From: Rhytidiadelphus loreus
Taxonomy: Eukaryota; Streptophyta; Bryopsida; Hypnales; Hylocomiaceae
Direction of reading: 5' to 3'
Assembly: GCA_947034895.1 (NCBI GenBank)
Contig: OX344764.1
Coordinates: 17,732,001-17,796,000, forward strand
DNA length: 64,000 nt
The translations under genes were made by a program, and so were the position numbers. Each line of letters opens with the position of its first letter. The first letter of the stretch is position 1. The notes beneath the pieces are model-generated. The model saw only the letters and a program-made list of their open reading frames with translations, was not told the origin of the DNA and searched no databases. This document shows positions 1 through 17,800 of this stretch, in pieces.

Positions 1-862
1 GTCAATCAGGGACGGAGAGTGGATTATGAAAGTCGAAGGAGAATGGCATTATTTTGGACTTCGTCTTGAAGAAAATGGATGAAACTGGTGCTGGCAGGTG
101 GGCTTATTCTGAAGAATAAACAATGCAGTGAGTTTTCTGTTTCTGAAGCTCTGTTCATCTCAGACTATTCAAGTTTTTTTTAATTTACTTTCTCTTTGAC
201 TCCGCTAAAGGTTTTATTCCAAAGTGAAGGAAACTTACACGACAGCCTATTAGCCTCAGTCCGAGAGAGGTCATTGGATCAGATCATATATAAAAGACGC
301 AAGATCCCAAGCATCATCTGGATTCCACGGATCACCTTGAAATTCAAAGATCTGTGTGGAGAAAAGTGGGGACCGAGTGCCCCTCACATCCCTCCGGCAA
401 TGCCGCAATGGACGTCAATTGTGACATAAGTTAAACATGCTCGTGACAAAAAAAGTAGTTGACTGGACTGCCGAAAAAAACCCGTCGCTTCAGAGTTGCT
501 CGGCGGACTTGGCTCCAAGACTCTTTTGAATCCCAGTGTCAAACACAATTTCAACGATTTAGACAAACTTTTTGAGGTTTGCACAATGGTATTCTCACAC
601 GCGTGAATAATACAGCTGTGAAGCAGGCCGTGTTACATTTGTACTCCAGTTTTGTATTCACACCCTTGGGCAGTCATTTGATCATCTGACTCAGTTTCAG
701 AAAAAAAGGTTTTGGCATGTGAATGTCAGATACTGACTGAATTATTGTCTTTTGGGAAGGAGAAGAAGAAGGGTCTCTTGGGAATGGTTCAATTACCGCT
801 AAACCTCATGGACGTAGATGGCAAATTCCATCTTTGATATCACTCTTAACCCCATAAGGACC
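1..862. other. Left edge: possible terminal coding fragment, otherwise unassigned
   Basis: The first 66 bases are open on the plus strand and end with a stop, reading as an Arg-rich tail that finishes FWTSS. This could be the last exon of a gene lying left of the window, but I do not recognise the family and 22 residues are too few to be sure. The rest, including a 77-residue open frame at 196-429, shows no recognisable domain. A motif TTAACCCCATAAGG near 845-858 resembles a boundary motif seen beside many repeats in this window. Confidence 0.3.
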
Positions 863-2020
863 CATTAGAGAAATTTTGGACTCTCTAGAGGGTTGCCAAG
901 GTTTACCAAGTACTCCTATTTCTAGGAGCTAAAGCACAACTAGGGCTACTAGGGTTTGACAAGCGTAGCTATTTCTAGAACCCTAAGGAGCTAAAGCACA
1001 ACTAGGAGTTAAAGCACAGCTAGGACTACTAGGGTTTGACAAGTGTAGCTATTTCTAGAGCCCTAAAGAACAAAAACACATGTAGGACCAAATCTCTAGG
1101 GTTTGACAAGTGTAGCTATTTCTAGAGCCCCTAAAGAACTAAAACACATATAGGACCAAATCTCTAATAAAAAAAAAAAGATTCACCTTGCATGTGAATA
1201 TTGAGAATGAAAGGGAGTATATCTCAATTTCCTATTCTCTTTTTAATATAAAATTGTAATTGCCATAGCCTTCTTCCATTAAATTATTCATGTACCATTG
1301 TTCATGTATCAATTTTTTGGCAATTGGCAATACAATTACATAGATCAACAAGTTCATGCGTAAGCAAAAAGAAAGTAATGCTAGCTAGCTAGCTAGGGTT
1401 CCTTCTATGCTTCTAAATGGAAGAAAGTAATGCTAGCTAAGGTTCCTTCTAGTGCTTCTAAATGGAAGAAGTAATGCTAGCTAGCTAGAATTTCTTCTAG
1501 TGCTTCTAAATAGAAGAAAGTAATGCTAGCTAGCTAGGGTTCCTTCTTGTACTTCCAAATGGAAGAAAGTAATGCTAGCTAGCTAGGGTTCCTTTTTGTG
1601 ATTCTAAATGGAAGAAGTAATGCTAGCTAGCTAGGGTTTCTTCTAGTGCTTCTAAATAGAAGAAAGTAATGCTAGCTAAGGTTCCTTCTAGTGCTTCTAA
1701 ATGGAAGAAGTAATGCTAGCTAGCTAGAATTTCTTCTAGTGCTTCTAAATAGAAGAAAGTAATGCTAGCTAGCTAGGGTTCCTTCTTGTACTTCCAAATG
1801 GAAGAAAGTAATGCTAGCTAGCTAGGGTTCCTTTTTGTGATTCTAAATGGAAGAAGTAATGCTAGCTAGCTAGGATTTCTTCTAGTGCCTCTAAATAGAA
1901 GAAAGTAATGCTAGCTAGCTAAGGTTCCTTCTAGTGCTTCTAAATGGAAAAAAGTAATGCTAGGCGGTCCCTTTTGGTGCTTCTAAACAACCCTCTAGAG
2001 AGTCGAAATTTCCTCTAATG
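863..2020. mobile_element. Inverted-repeat element (1.16 kb) filled with tandem repeats
   Basis: The two ends are near-perfect inverted repeats of about 33 bases. The left copy (863-895) starts CATTAGAG and contains GGACTCTCTAGAGGGTTG. The right copy (1988-2020) is its reverse complement with about three mismatches. No coding frame lies between them. From about 900 to 1170 there are imperfect copies of a unit containing AGGGTTTGACAAGTGTAGC, and from about 1373 to 1975 there is a higher-order tandem array. No clear target-site duplication is visible. I infer a non-autonomous DNA transposon or foldback element whose interior expanded by tandem duplication. Confidence 0.6.
1373..1975 (+). repeat. 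Tandem array of 44-49 bp units with higher-order structure
   Basis: About thirteen units each contain GTAATGCTAGCTAGCTAG followed by a TTCCTTCT-type segment and CTTCTAAAT. Units differ by private variants (GAATTT, TTGTACTTCCAAAT, TTTTTGTGATTC), and a block of five variant units recurs in the same order. The block landmark GCTAGCTAAGG or its longer version lies at about 1432, 1671 and 1910, a period of 239 bases. This is a higher-order repeat, not a simple array. It lies inside the inverted-repeat element at 863-2020. Confidence 0.9.
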
Positions 2021-3907
2021 AATTATCTATTCATTGGACACTTGAAAACTTGGGTAGGGTCACACTAAGGCAATTTTTAATGGATGTTTTCAAATTCACT
2101 CCCTTCATGAGAATTTAAAAATTTTCAGTTGGATGCCGAGATCAAAAGTTATGCTCTCCAAATAAATATGGGGAGTTCAAGTGATTTGGACATCATTTGA
2201 ACATTTGTTGCTAAACTCTTCATTGAATTTTAAAATTTGGCATATGTGTAACTTATAAAATATTGCACAAAATTTTCAAGAAAAACTACTTTTATTTCTC
2301 AAATCACTTTCTAAGAAGAGCCAAACTTTGTTAGCTATACCTAAGCAATTTTGAAGAAAATCACTTTCTTCTAATGTCAAGCCCTATTATCTTGCAATAT
2401 GTGAAGTCAAATTTATTGAAATTTTTCCCAAATATTCTACATGTTTGTCTCTAACTTTTCACCACCTGAATTAAAAATTTAAAAATTTCCTCATTGCACA
2501 AGAAATCATCAAAAAATGACAAGTGTATTTTTAGTTCACTTAATTTTGAGGCATTGCAAGGTGATTTAGAATAAGCTAGACTCCATATTTGCTTCTAAAC
2601 TTTTGCATGAGTGTACCTAACAATGCTTAGAATTCAATGATGGAGAGAAAAAAATTCATTAGGGGCAAAAATTTTACTCCAAGAGGGCTCAAAGTTTGCA
2701 TATTGTGTTTCGCAAGAATGAAGAAAAGTTTTTGTTTTCACTTCAATTGTTATAATCTTTCAATTCACGCAGGCAAATGGGATGAAATTTTTTCCAACAC
2801 ATTTTTACAATAGTCTACTATACTTTTGTACTAGTAAAGTTTTAAAAAGAAAATGATTTTCAATTTTGGACCATGTGCTTAAAAATTAAAAATAATAATT
2901 TTTGACAATTTTTCTTAAAAAACACTTCCATTCCTATAGGGATTAAGAAGTAAACCCTATAAAGAATTGATTTCAGAACCAACATGTTCCTTCAATTCCC
3001 CAGGAAAATTCTCAAATCTCCATATGACTATGAGGTCAATTGACCCCCCACCATAGTTAGTAAGTACCCTGCCAACACCTAGATTTATATTCATGACCAC
3101 CTCATTGGTGTACCAAGGCTAAAGCCATTGAGCCAAGGTTGCAATGCCTTATTGTGCTTTAAGAAAGAAGTAACTCCAATCATTTTTCAAGGATTGGCAA
3201 AAATTAACTTGTGAAATTATATGATTGCATTTAACAAAAGAAAAACTTCAAAATGGCTATTTCTAGTCAATCAACAATTTTTTTTTTAAATTCCATCTTT
3301 TTCAAGATGTTGTGGTAGGATCTCATTCTTAGCTTGTATTTATGTTGTTAGAATATTCCATGAAAAGTGGACTCATAGATTATAATGTCTGAAGAAAAAA
3401 TTTAAAAAAAATTGGTGTATTTTGTGACTACATTATTAGACTTTAACAATCAATATAAATAATGTATGAGGGCAACAGATTGAAAATTTGTGTTGCAATG
3501 AAGTTTATTAAATTAAAAACCAAATAGTTGAAGAAAATCTCAAGAGTGCAACATTTTTTGAAAAAATATTTACTAGATTGGTAACTAGAAAGGTGACTCC
3601 AATTTGCATTTTAACGAGCATTTTAACCCTTAATAGACTGGGATGGTTCATTCGTTGAAGGCCTACTCACAATAGGTTCAAAATGGTTAAGCAAACCAAC
3701 CAAGTAGATAAATGAATCTACTAATAATAGTCAAATCTTTCAAGTTATTTTTACCTTCTTCAATTCCGTTAGGTTTATGACTATGTTTTTTTTTCTAATT
3801 GTTCCAAAACAATCATTTTCAGTGCAGAGAGTCAAGGAAGATAATATTTTTTTTAGCTTTCAGTAGAGGACAAGTTGTAGAGGACACCTACAAAGTTGAA
3901 GATAATG
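2021..3907. other. AT-rich spacer without recognisable genes
   Basis: This stretch is AT-rich and has no open frame of usable length on either strand. I see no domain, RNA gene or clear inverted-repeat boundary in it. Its texture, with many stops and A/T runs, matches the old transposon-derived spacers elsewhere in the window. Confidence 0.5.
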
Positions 3908-4239
3908 CATATATGGGCAATTTCGTTAAAATGGCGGAATTCCATGTGCCATTTTCAGATCGTCCGGTCTGAACTGTAAAAGTAACATCTAGTACATGAG
4001 TAGATTTTAGAAATCTTTGGTTCATGTAGATTTCAGAGATCTAGGACATATATAGATTTCAGATTTCAAAGTTTGGATTTTAAAAGTGATATCTAGGACA
4101 TGAGTAGATTTCAGAAATCTAGAAAAGGTATAGATTTCAAACATCCAGGACTGTTGTACATTTCAGACCGCCCGGTCTGAACTGTGAAAACTGCCAAAAT
4201 AGCGGAATGGCGCCATTTTAACGAAATTGCCCATATATG
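3908..4239. mobile_element. MITE with about 29 bp perfect terminal inverted repeats
   Basis: The left end reads CATATATGGGCAATTTCG and continues TTAAAATGGCG. The right end (4211-4239) is its exact reverse complement. If the repeat proper starts at GGGC (3915), the flanking ATATAT on both sides may be the target duplication, though it is palindromic and so ambiguous. A second inner inverted pair, CGGTCTGAACTGT against its complement region near 4165-4185, is also present. The interior holds degenerate copies of a unit containing TAGATTTCAGA. No coding capacity. The superfamily is uncertain. Confidence 0.75.
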
Positions 4240-7088
4240 TATCTACCACGAAATTGAAGACTGGTGATATTTGACATCACAATGACAGTGCCCAAGATTT
4301 TGGAAAACGGTTTTGTGGGCAATGAAGTCATCATCATGGAAGGTGCATCATCTTAGACACAATTTGTGTACAAAATTTTGTAGTTTATGTATATAGATAA
4401 GATGGTGATGGTGAATAGTATAGATAGGTCAATCGAATAGAGACCTTTGTAGATATTGAGCATAGGAGACAAATCACCCAATGCTAGTCTTTTATTAGAT
4501 GGATATAGGTGTGATACGTATTAGAGTTTGGAGGATAGTACAATCATCAAGTGACTCATCAAAAGAAGGGACGAGATATCAAGTGATCCAGCATAATAAT
4601 TGAAAGAGGAAGGAGAGAACAATTGACTCATGGGACATTGTCATTGAGCAATGATGGCAATGTCCATATGCAAATACATTCTAACGAGCTACCTTGCAAT
4701 AGTCAAAATATAGGTTCTTTTATATACTAATTATTTTGAGTGACATCCAAAAAAATCTTATGGAATTGATAGATACTAAAGAAGATCCTAATTATGTTCC
4801 TTCAAAACTCGTTGATGATGTAGAAAAATTAGAATTGGAGGATGCTAAAGCAAACATCGGGAGAATCGGAGGTGCATCAACATCAACAAAACACATGTCA
4901 ATGTTGTGAGCGGTCACTATACTAGAGTCTATGAGTTTGCACCAACATCAACAGAACACATGTCGGCATTGTGAGTGATCACTATATTAGAGTCTATGAG
5001 TTTGACACCAAACAAATGTGGATATTTCTATGATAGAGAACATGTACAATATTGTTGAGCCAATGAAGATGGGTGATATAAGTACTACTCAATCACATCC
5101 ATCTTAAAAGGACACATTGTATCTTCAGTTTTATCTTAAGGAGTCTCAATGCCGATTGCGAACGCCATGGTGGATAAGGTGTTGCATTATACCTCTCGAC
5201 CTCCATTGTATCAAATCAATGGACCAAATTTGCATAGAGGCACGGATGCAATTAGTGGAGGAGAAGTAAAAAACCCAATATAGTCATCTATACTAATGTT
5301 AGAGACATCAAAAGAAGCAATGTTGTCACAAGTTTTTTAGTGGTGCATATGAAGGGACTGTAGGAACTATGGTAGTGTGGACATTGTGTATATGTTTTGA
5401 TTACATTTGTAGGTGTTGGAGTGCAAAACATAGAAGCAAAAAGATTTTTTTGAGATGAAGAAAGTATACGTAATGTATTTTTTCTGCTTAAATAAAAAGG
5501 AATAAGAATTTCCATTAATAATTTGCATGCACAAATGTGGTATTACACAATCAAATGGATGAAGCATATTCTTAAAAAAATCAAGGGCACCTTAGTTTTG
5601 AAAAGACATTTTTCAACTTACAATTATACATACGGTCAATGCATTGGCCAAGTGCAAGAATGTCTAATTCAGTGTAACAACTCCAGCAAAACAATAAGCT
5701 CAAAACATATTAAATGAATTTTTTGAGTCTATTTAGATGTATAATTTCATTGTGCATGTAGACTAATCTTTTTTCATTAGATGTGTTTTGGGGACAAACT
5801 CCAAAAGATTGAGTTCCATAGAATTCCCAACCTCCAAGAATTTCACTACAACAATAGTTAAGCATAGTCCAACATGGCCGAGAGATTGCCATGTCGGATA
5901 ATATTTAAAAAAATCCAACTTTTTATAATTTATTTTATAATTTAAAAAAATTTCAATTCTTCAATTTTTTCAATTTTTTAATACTTTTTGAATGATCTAA
6001 TAATTTGACTACACTACTAGGATTCCCAGCATAGAGAACAACCCCAAAACAATCTCTTAAAGGCCCGAAAATCCATCTAATGTAATAAATTTTAGTGAGG
6101 AAAAGTTGTTATAGAAGGTAGAAAAAGTTCATAAATACAAAAAATCAAGTCTACATTGTTCTTAAAGAAAATTTACATGCTAGGATGAAGCCACAAGGCA
6201 CATGCCTTTCATACTCCATCACATGGAAGACTAAACTTAAAAAGATGAGTCTCCAAACACACATGTGAAAAGTATGGGCTTTGAAAGCTTAAACGAGGTG
6301 TTGAAAAACACCACCAAGGTTGAAACTAAGGCTCAAGCTCATAAAACTACCCCACAAGACCTCTTCTACACCATATGAGACAAACCATAAAGACAAACAT
6401 TTAATATATTTTTGGGATTATTTTTCTTGTTTTTATAATTTAAATTGTTGAATTAACTATTCTTTTGAGATTTTGAACTTCATTAATTCTCTTATCTGGA
6501 AAATAATTCTATTTATGATCTTAAAGTACAATCACCTCCCTTAGACATGATAATATTCGTCACAGTTGTTCATATTTTAATAATTTCATTTCCTATTTAT
6601 AAAATACTCCAAAAAATATTGTAGTTCCTGTAAAATGCAACAAATAGCACATATGTTTCTTAGAATCACCCTTCTAAAGAATAAATTAAAAGTTGCATAA
6701 ACTCACTATCAACTTCCTACCTCCATATCTATTGTTTCCACATCTGGAGTCATTTTTTCAGCATTCGGGGTTGATGTATGATGTGAATGGAGACCACCAC
6801 TTGTTTTGTTTGAGAGTTACCGTAAGTGAAAAAAAAAAAACTTCCTACGCAAATATAGGAATCTCCTAGAGAAGGCTAAAAATATTGTGTCAAGAAATCG
6901 GAGGACAGCAGCCAAGCAATGCATAAAGAGAATTCACTTTCACAAACATGATTCAAATCTTTCATCAAAAAAGTCATTGGTAACTTTTGTAACAAGAACT
7001 GATTGTCAATGATCTCAAAAAAAAAGACTAGTAATCCCAAACAAGTAAAAAGACATGGCGCCCCTTCAACAATATTACACATGGCAGG
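4240..7088. other. Spacer with decayed coding-like fragment and repeats
   Basis: Near 4741-4907 an open stretch without its own Met start reads as an acidic protein-like segment (containing EDPNYVPSKLVDDVEKLE). It may be a transposase remnant, but I cannot name the family. It is followed at about 4870-5010 by a tandem duplication of about 75 bases around ACACATGTC. The segment 5815-6080 is a diverged copy of 43010-43190, sharing GAGAGATTGCCAT and AATTTGACT. Other open frames here are short and unremarkable. Confidence 0.45.
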
Positions 7089-11273
<4,185 letters not shown>

Positions 11274-14129
11274 CCTTACAAATCAAACAAATTGTCACAG
11301 CTTAACACTACTGTAAATCTTCCGACCATCAATCCCTACTCATCTCGCGAGTTTCGTGTCTTCCTCTGCTTCAATCCTTTTTTCAATCACCTCCATTCCA
11401 CGGCGTGCTTGTTGCCCTAATTGCTACTTAGACATTGCGGAACTTCCTCGTCCTCAATCACATAAAAAAAACGAAAAAACTTCGACGACCTAAGAAATTC
11501 AAATCGCGAGATCTTCACATGAATGTCACATCTGGAGCAATGCCGCAATGCCGCGATTGTATGGTCACTCCTCGATTCCATGCTCAGTGACTTGTTGGTA
11601 TTGAAATTCGACGGAAGTGGGAGGTTCGTTGATGGACGGAAACAATAGTTCGTCAACGTTCGTCATTGCACGTTGGTTGCAATCGTTTAGTTAATCCTTA
11701 AACGTCTTAATCTTTTTTGGATTTTTGCACACTCTTATATCTTTGTAAGAATATATTATTTATGTCAATTTCATCAAATTGGTCACAAAAAGGTAATGTT
11801 TTAAGGATATCACCTTGGATGAATGAGAAGATATTTAGACAAAACATTGGTCTGAAGCACTTTGTTCATCATCTTGAGATGGATTTAGGAGAGCTTGAGG
11901 GTTAAGATAGGACCTTAAGGGTTAGGATAGGGTAAAGCTAAAATCCTAATGATTGCAAGATTATAATACCTAAACCTCAAAAAAAAATCTAAACTTTTTC
12001 AAAGTTGAAATTACTTGTTTCAACATTTTTAGTGCATAACTTTTGTATTCAACAATTTTCACAATTTCACAACATGTTGAAAGAATGAGTTGAGAATACA
12101 TGAAAAAAATTAGCCAAAAAAATTCATAGTTTTTTTAAAAATAATTCTCAAAGTGAAGTATTAGATAAAAGAAAAACTCAAATCAGCAATGACTTCAACT
12201 TCAAATTTTGGAATATCAATTCCAATGATAAAAATCTTTTTGTCAATAATATAGATTTTTTTTATTTTTAAAATTGTAAAAAATAAATTCAAAAAATTAC
12301 TATCAAAATTATATTTGCCTTCATTGCAGCCTATAAAACAAAATTCTTCATAACCTTCATTTTATTAATCAAAATAGAATGATTTAAAAAAATCTTTATA
12401 TATATGGATCTACCCTATTAAGTAAAAAAGGATATTATGAGAAAATGATGGCCAAGCAAATGGCATTGCAAAACACAAGTTCAATATGGGACCTTGCTTA
12501 AGATCTTTCATTTCTATGTATTGACCAAATACACTAAAAAAGAAACCACTTGTCAACTTTTCATATATAAATATGATTGATTAGTGAAGGAAATATTTTA
12601 AAACTTCACTAGAATGGTTTTTGAAAGACTAGCACATTTCAAAGAGTTTTGTTGATTGAGAGCTTCACCAATTTGGAATTTGACTTGGAGCTTTGATACA
12701 AAGTCATCATATTTTAACACTCCACTAGACTTTGTGTTGAAAATCACTTAAAATTAGGCACTTTTCAAACCAATGGATAGAAATTGTTAAGAATTTTTCA
12801 ATATGTCATAAACCCAATTTAGATAAAATATCACCTTGAAACTCTATGATATTTTTAACCAAGATTTTCTTTTAAAAACAGCAATTGCCAAATTCTTCAA
12901 ATTAAGTCAATTGAAACAACAAGCTACACTAGCTTCATCAATACATCCTATTCACATGGATTATTAATATTACACCTATTAAATAATTGATGGTAGTACA
13001 ATTTGAATATCAGCACATTCAAAATTTCTTTGACAACAAGGCAATCCTACTCTTTCATTTAGTTTCTCTATTTATATAGAATTGATTTGATGAAACTATT
13101 GTTAGGTGATAATTCTAGCTAGGAAGGTACTATGTCAATTGTAGATATCATTTTGGACCTTGACAATTTTACTTGCATATAGAAATCTATTTAAAGAATC
13201 TAATACTAATTTAGTATTTCTTGCAATATATCCACCATCACTACACAAGTTAATTGAATTAGTGCAACCTTTAGTGGTAATACTAACTCAAACTAATTTT
13301 GAAATTATGTGAATTTGGAAAGAACATTGATATGGTAGTTCACAGTAATTTAAATAGAATCAATATAATGTAGTCTACATTTTTCCTTGCTATTATAAAT
13401 AGTGTGAGTTTTGTCCAAAATTCATCCACTTTCATCCAGCCTCATCCCAATCCATCTAAATTTTATGCTAATGTTCAAAGTAATTAAACCTTATTCATCT
13501 ATAATTCATTCAATTACTGTAAGGATAATACTATTAATTTTCTTGCACAAATTGAATTAATTTGTAGACTACAAACCAAAACATATTTTTTTTACACATT
13601 TTAATTCATAAATAGTCAAAGATTTGGGATGAAATGTAGGTGTGCTTTCATATAGGACTTCTTTAAAGTTTTTGAAATCTCCATTACAAGAAAATTATTA
13701 AGCATGATGATTAGAAAATAAAATCTATATATTTTTGTCCTACTAATTTTGAAGCACTTAGATAACTTTGAAAATTCTTATAATAATTATTTATATTTTT
13801 ACTTTTTATACATAGATATTACCAATATGATAAACTAAACTTGAATGGTACAAATTCTAAAAAATTTATTAAATGTATTCAAAGCTTTAGGTCTTTTATA
13901 CAAAGAGAAATTAAAAAAACCCAACATAACTTAAAACACTTGATTTTTTTTATTATAACACAACATAATATTGTATGTGAAGGTCAATTTCAGCAAAAAG
14001 AAGTAGATGACATATGATTCTTTTGACAAAGATGACTTAATTTATATCAAATTTGACCTTTATTTGCAGTACTTATGTAGAATTCAAAGAAGTCACTAAC
14101 ATATAATTATTGATAACTTCCTTTAACCT
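11274..14129. other. Upstream region of the METTL4-like gene and AT-rich spacer
   Basis: The 5' flank of the methyltransferase (11274-11700) is less AT-rich and holds an open 79-residue frame on minus (11656-11417) that may be an upstream ORF or chance. Beyond it the DNA is very AT-rich with no domain. The part 13190-13560 is a diverged direct repeat of 22010-22400, sharing CACTTTCATCCA-type and TAATATAATGT-type words in the same order. Confidence 0.45.
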
Positions 14130-14335
14130 TGGAACATTGGATTGGTGACTGTAAAACCCATCTTTTTTGGTATTGTGTAAATCATTTGCTCAAAAAACAA
14201 CCAAGAACACTCAATGGAGTTCAAACTATTGTGCAAGACCTCCCCTTTCCCCACAAAATTCCAAGGATCAAGATTTGCAATTCTATCTTATATAGAAGGA
14301 TTCTCTATCATCCATCATCCACATTATAGAGTTAA
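14130..14335 (+). repeat. Dispersed repeat family R1, copy 1
   Basis: This 0.2 kb segment is colinear with 16040-16245 and 62510-62720. Shared words in order include TGTAAATCATT/TGTGAATCATTG, a CACTCAATGGA/CACTCATTGGAAGTCAA block, CAAGACCTCCCCTTTCC or variants, and AAATTCCAAGGATCAAG/GATGAATA. The function is unknown. The frame is not open in all copies, so it is a repeat and not a conserved gene. Confidence 0.7.
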
Positions 14336-14346
14336 CATTTAATAAT

Positions 14347-14845
14347 AGGGGTAGTCACACCTTCATTGCACACCCATTCTTCAAAGAATGGAGATGTGGC
14401 AGTAATCCATAGGCTCTCAACAGTAGAATATTCTTTGCTCACAAAATCTTTTGCACACCTCCAAAGGAGAAGAATGGATGTACAAAAAAATTTGTGAACA
14501 AAGAATATTCTGCCACACTCTGTAGTTTTATCCCTCTATTACCAATTTGACCGTCATTGCTGCAAATTTTTCCAATTTCAAATGCGGGAATTATAGCAGA
14601 GAAGCAGGTGTCTACAAATATAGGAACTCCAATTTATTTGACTGGATCCTTGAACCACGCAACCTATCCCATTTTTACTTCCAAATAAACCCATTCTCCA
14701 TTTTCACAATCTCCATATTTGACACACCAAATAGGAGGGGCACACCTTCTTCACCCAGAACTACTCCCCATTGATTCCTCTTTTTTCTTACGAGCTTCTC
14801 ATTATCTATAGAATTTTGCTTGGTAAAGAAGGTGTGACTACCCCT
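14347..14845. mobile_element. MITE with AGGGGTAGTCACACCTTC ends
   Basis: The left end AGGGGTAGTCACACCTTC (14347-14364) is repeated inverted at 14828-14845. AAT flanks both sides and may be the 3-base target duplication. A nested inverted pair lies inside: AGAATATTCTTTG near 14427-14439 against CAAAGAATATTCT near 14501-14513. A 75-residue open frame inside (14547-14774) has no recognisable domain. I infer a non-autonomous DNA transposon. Confidence 0.75.
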
Positions 14846-17800
14846 AATGTTCATGAATAAGATAGGCTAGTCCAATCCCAAATGATGCCTAATTTCGTAA
14901 GCTAGTTATGGCCCCAATTCTGTTTGTTGCTTCATCCAAATTTGCCTAGAAAATATGCAAATCCCTTCAAGATTCTAACAAAATCAATAAATTAATGCCA
15001 AAATGAATTTTGTGTCAATCTTTGATTGGTAGGAATTTCAATGCCAATAGATATGTGAAAGGGTAGTTATAGGGTGTTTATTGGATGTTTCAATGACTCC
15101 ACTCTATGAGCAGTTTTGTAATTTTAGGGTTGACCACTTCAAAAATTCACAGAAACTATAATTTTAATCAGAAAATTATAATTCCACTTGGGTTTGATCC
15201 ATGAAACGAGTGCACACCTCTAAAAAATATGTACCCTTCTTTGAATTGTCCCTAAAGATATCCAGATTCCAAATCAAGGTGGTAATAGGCTAGTTGTATA
15301 GAAGCTTCAAATTGAAGGAAAAAACGAGCTTTGAAGAGGATGGATGATACTCCGTACGTTTTTGTATCATACGGAACCAATGGATTTATCTTTTTTTGAA
15401 AATCTTTTTTTGGAAATAGAAATCCACTCTGGCAGGGACCAAATTTTCTGTGCGCGCAGAAAATGGGCCCGCGTTGGCCGGGCAGATTATTCTGATCTAA
15501 TCCAATGGGATCCTCATGTTGGCTCCCAACGCCCCCTTGCCTGAAAGCGAGACCAGGTTCATCCTCACTGACTGCCCGCTGCCCCACTTTCATCACCTTG
15601 AACCCTAATTTATGGAAAATCCACGTGGCCCACTTCCAGCCCATATTTATTTTATTATAGGCCCTGCTTCTATTTTAATTAAATGTATCCAAGATTCCTT
15701 TGGCTGCTCTGCCCATCGCACACTCCACACAACGTTCCCAAAATTCCCAAAATTATATTATTCAAATATATTTAACCTTCAAACCCTAAATGTCTAAGGT
15801 CTTTTTTGAGCTTCTTGGAATTTGTTCTAAATTGAACAAAAATTCAACATTTTGATAAGCTTCATCAATTTCTTTTGAATTGTAATTGTACAAATCCATA
15901 TGAGACATGTTGGAGATTTGAATTCATGGAAAAAGAAAACACAAATATTATAATTTTTCAATCCATTCACGATATCACTTATGGATTGAAAGATTATAAT
16001 ATTTGATCACAAGGGTGTTAACCCTTAAAAGACAAAGGAGTGACCTTGGAAATCATCCCTTTTCATTACCGTGTGAATCATTGACTTTAGATATAGCAAA
16101 AGCACTCATTGGAAGTCAACCCATTGTAGAAGACCTCCCCTTTTCACAACAAAATTCCGAGGATGAATAATTGCACTTCTGTCCTACTACAAAGATTCCA
16201 TGTCATCCATTGGATGCCAAACATCCACCTCAACGTTTAAGGGTAAAAATTGTGAAAGTGATTTGAAGTCTTTCAATCTTCTTTTCACATGTGAAATCTG
16301 AAATTGAGGTCACCAAAAAAAATATGAAATTAAAGGGCATAATTAATTTGGTTGGATAGATTGATACCTACCCAAAAACCTTTGAGCCATTCAATTTCAA
16401 TTTATAAAATGAAGGTTATGAAGACTTTTATTTTGTAGGTAATGAAGGTCAAAAAAATGAAGTTGTTTATTCTATAAAAAAAAATGTAAATAAAAACATC
16501 AACATGAAATACATATTGCTCACTAGGACACTCCTAGCATTAGAAAGATCCTAGTATTAGAATTGACCTTTAGCAAGAGCTTCAAAAACCTATTTTTTTG
16601 AAGTTTAGGCACATCAATCTTGCAATTAGTGGTGGAATTCAATCTACAATTTTGAGAGGATGTATATGAATAAGTTAACTAAAAGATCCTTTTGTTGAAT
16701 TTATTGGAGAATAAATATTGATGAATCACAAGTCCTTTTGACTTACAAGCCTTTGAAATCAAAACGACTTGTCTCAAATCAACAAAGGACTTTGGGGGTT
16801 AAACTTCTCTATTTTTTTTCTAATTGTAGGCAAAAAAGATAACAAAACAAAAAGAAAGAAAATTTAGTGCAATTTTATTATTTTGTGAATTTTTTAAGCA
16901 TCAAAAATAATTTGAGGTCTTCGTTTACAATGAAGTTTAGAAGTTCATATGGACAAAGTGCATGTCATTGAGGTGTTCAATGCTTCATCTACTAAGAGTA
17001 AAAACATTTAAATTTTAGAGATCAATGCAACAAGCAATTATTTTTCAAATCCAATGTGTAATATATTGTTGAAAGGCTCTTAAAAATACATTTCTATTGG
17101 TATAAAATACGCCTCCAAGTTCCCAAAAATAAATGAATTAGCTTTCAAATTTTTTGGTAGTATTTAAAGTTGGTGTGCCAAGCACATACTAGTGAACCTA
17201 GAGAATCCAAATTCTCTCTAATGCCATATGTCATAGATGTCTTATGAATGTTTTTTAAATGCATTTTTAACAATAAAAAAGATCTAAGGTTGTCTACAAG
17301 ATTGTCCTCTTTGTTTTAATACAACCATCTTGGGCCACTAGCTTGTAAATCTAAAGGCATTCAACATGATTTTTATGTTATATAAATAAACCTTCAAAAT
17401 GTCTCTATACATCATAATTATGGAGCATAACAAAACTTGATATCTCTACCTTAGATTTTTGACAATTGTTGCAAGTTCTATTGTTGTTATTTATTCTTCA
17501 TTTGTTTTCCTTTTGTTTTTGTTTTGTATTATTTTTTGAAATTCTAATTTTTGTCAAAAATAATAATATTATTACAAAAATTTATGATTTCCCCTCTCGA
17601 GATGTGGCTTATATACAAACTGATCACTTATATATTTTCTACGTTGAATTTGAGATTACAAGATAAATTAAATAAACACCCCTATTTACCTAAGATTTAA
17701 ACAACCACTCAAACAAACGTTGCAAGGGGTCACCGATAATGCCCAATGTAGGCATCAATCATACTCTAAACAATCCAAAGTCTTATTATTCTTGAACAAA

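Noticed and set aside
1373..1975. CRISPR-like array
   Set aside because: Repeats are contiguous tandem units without unique spacers and the genome is eukaryotic.
15252..15797. Open frames of the GC-richer island
   Set aside because: Overlapping frames on both strands with no domain, no splice context and no family resemblance.
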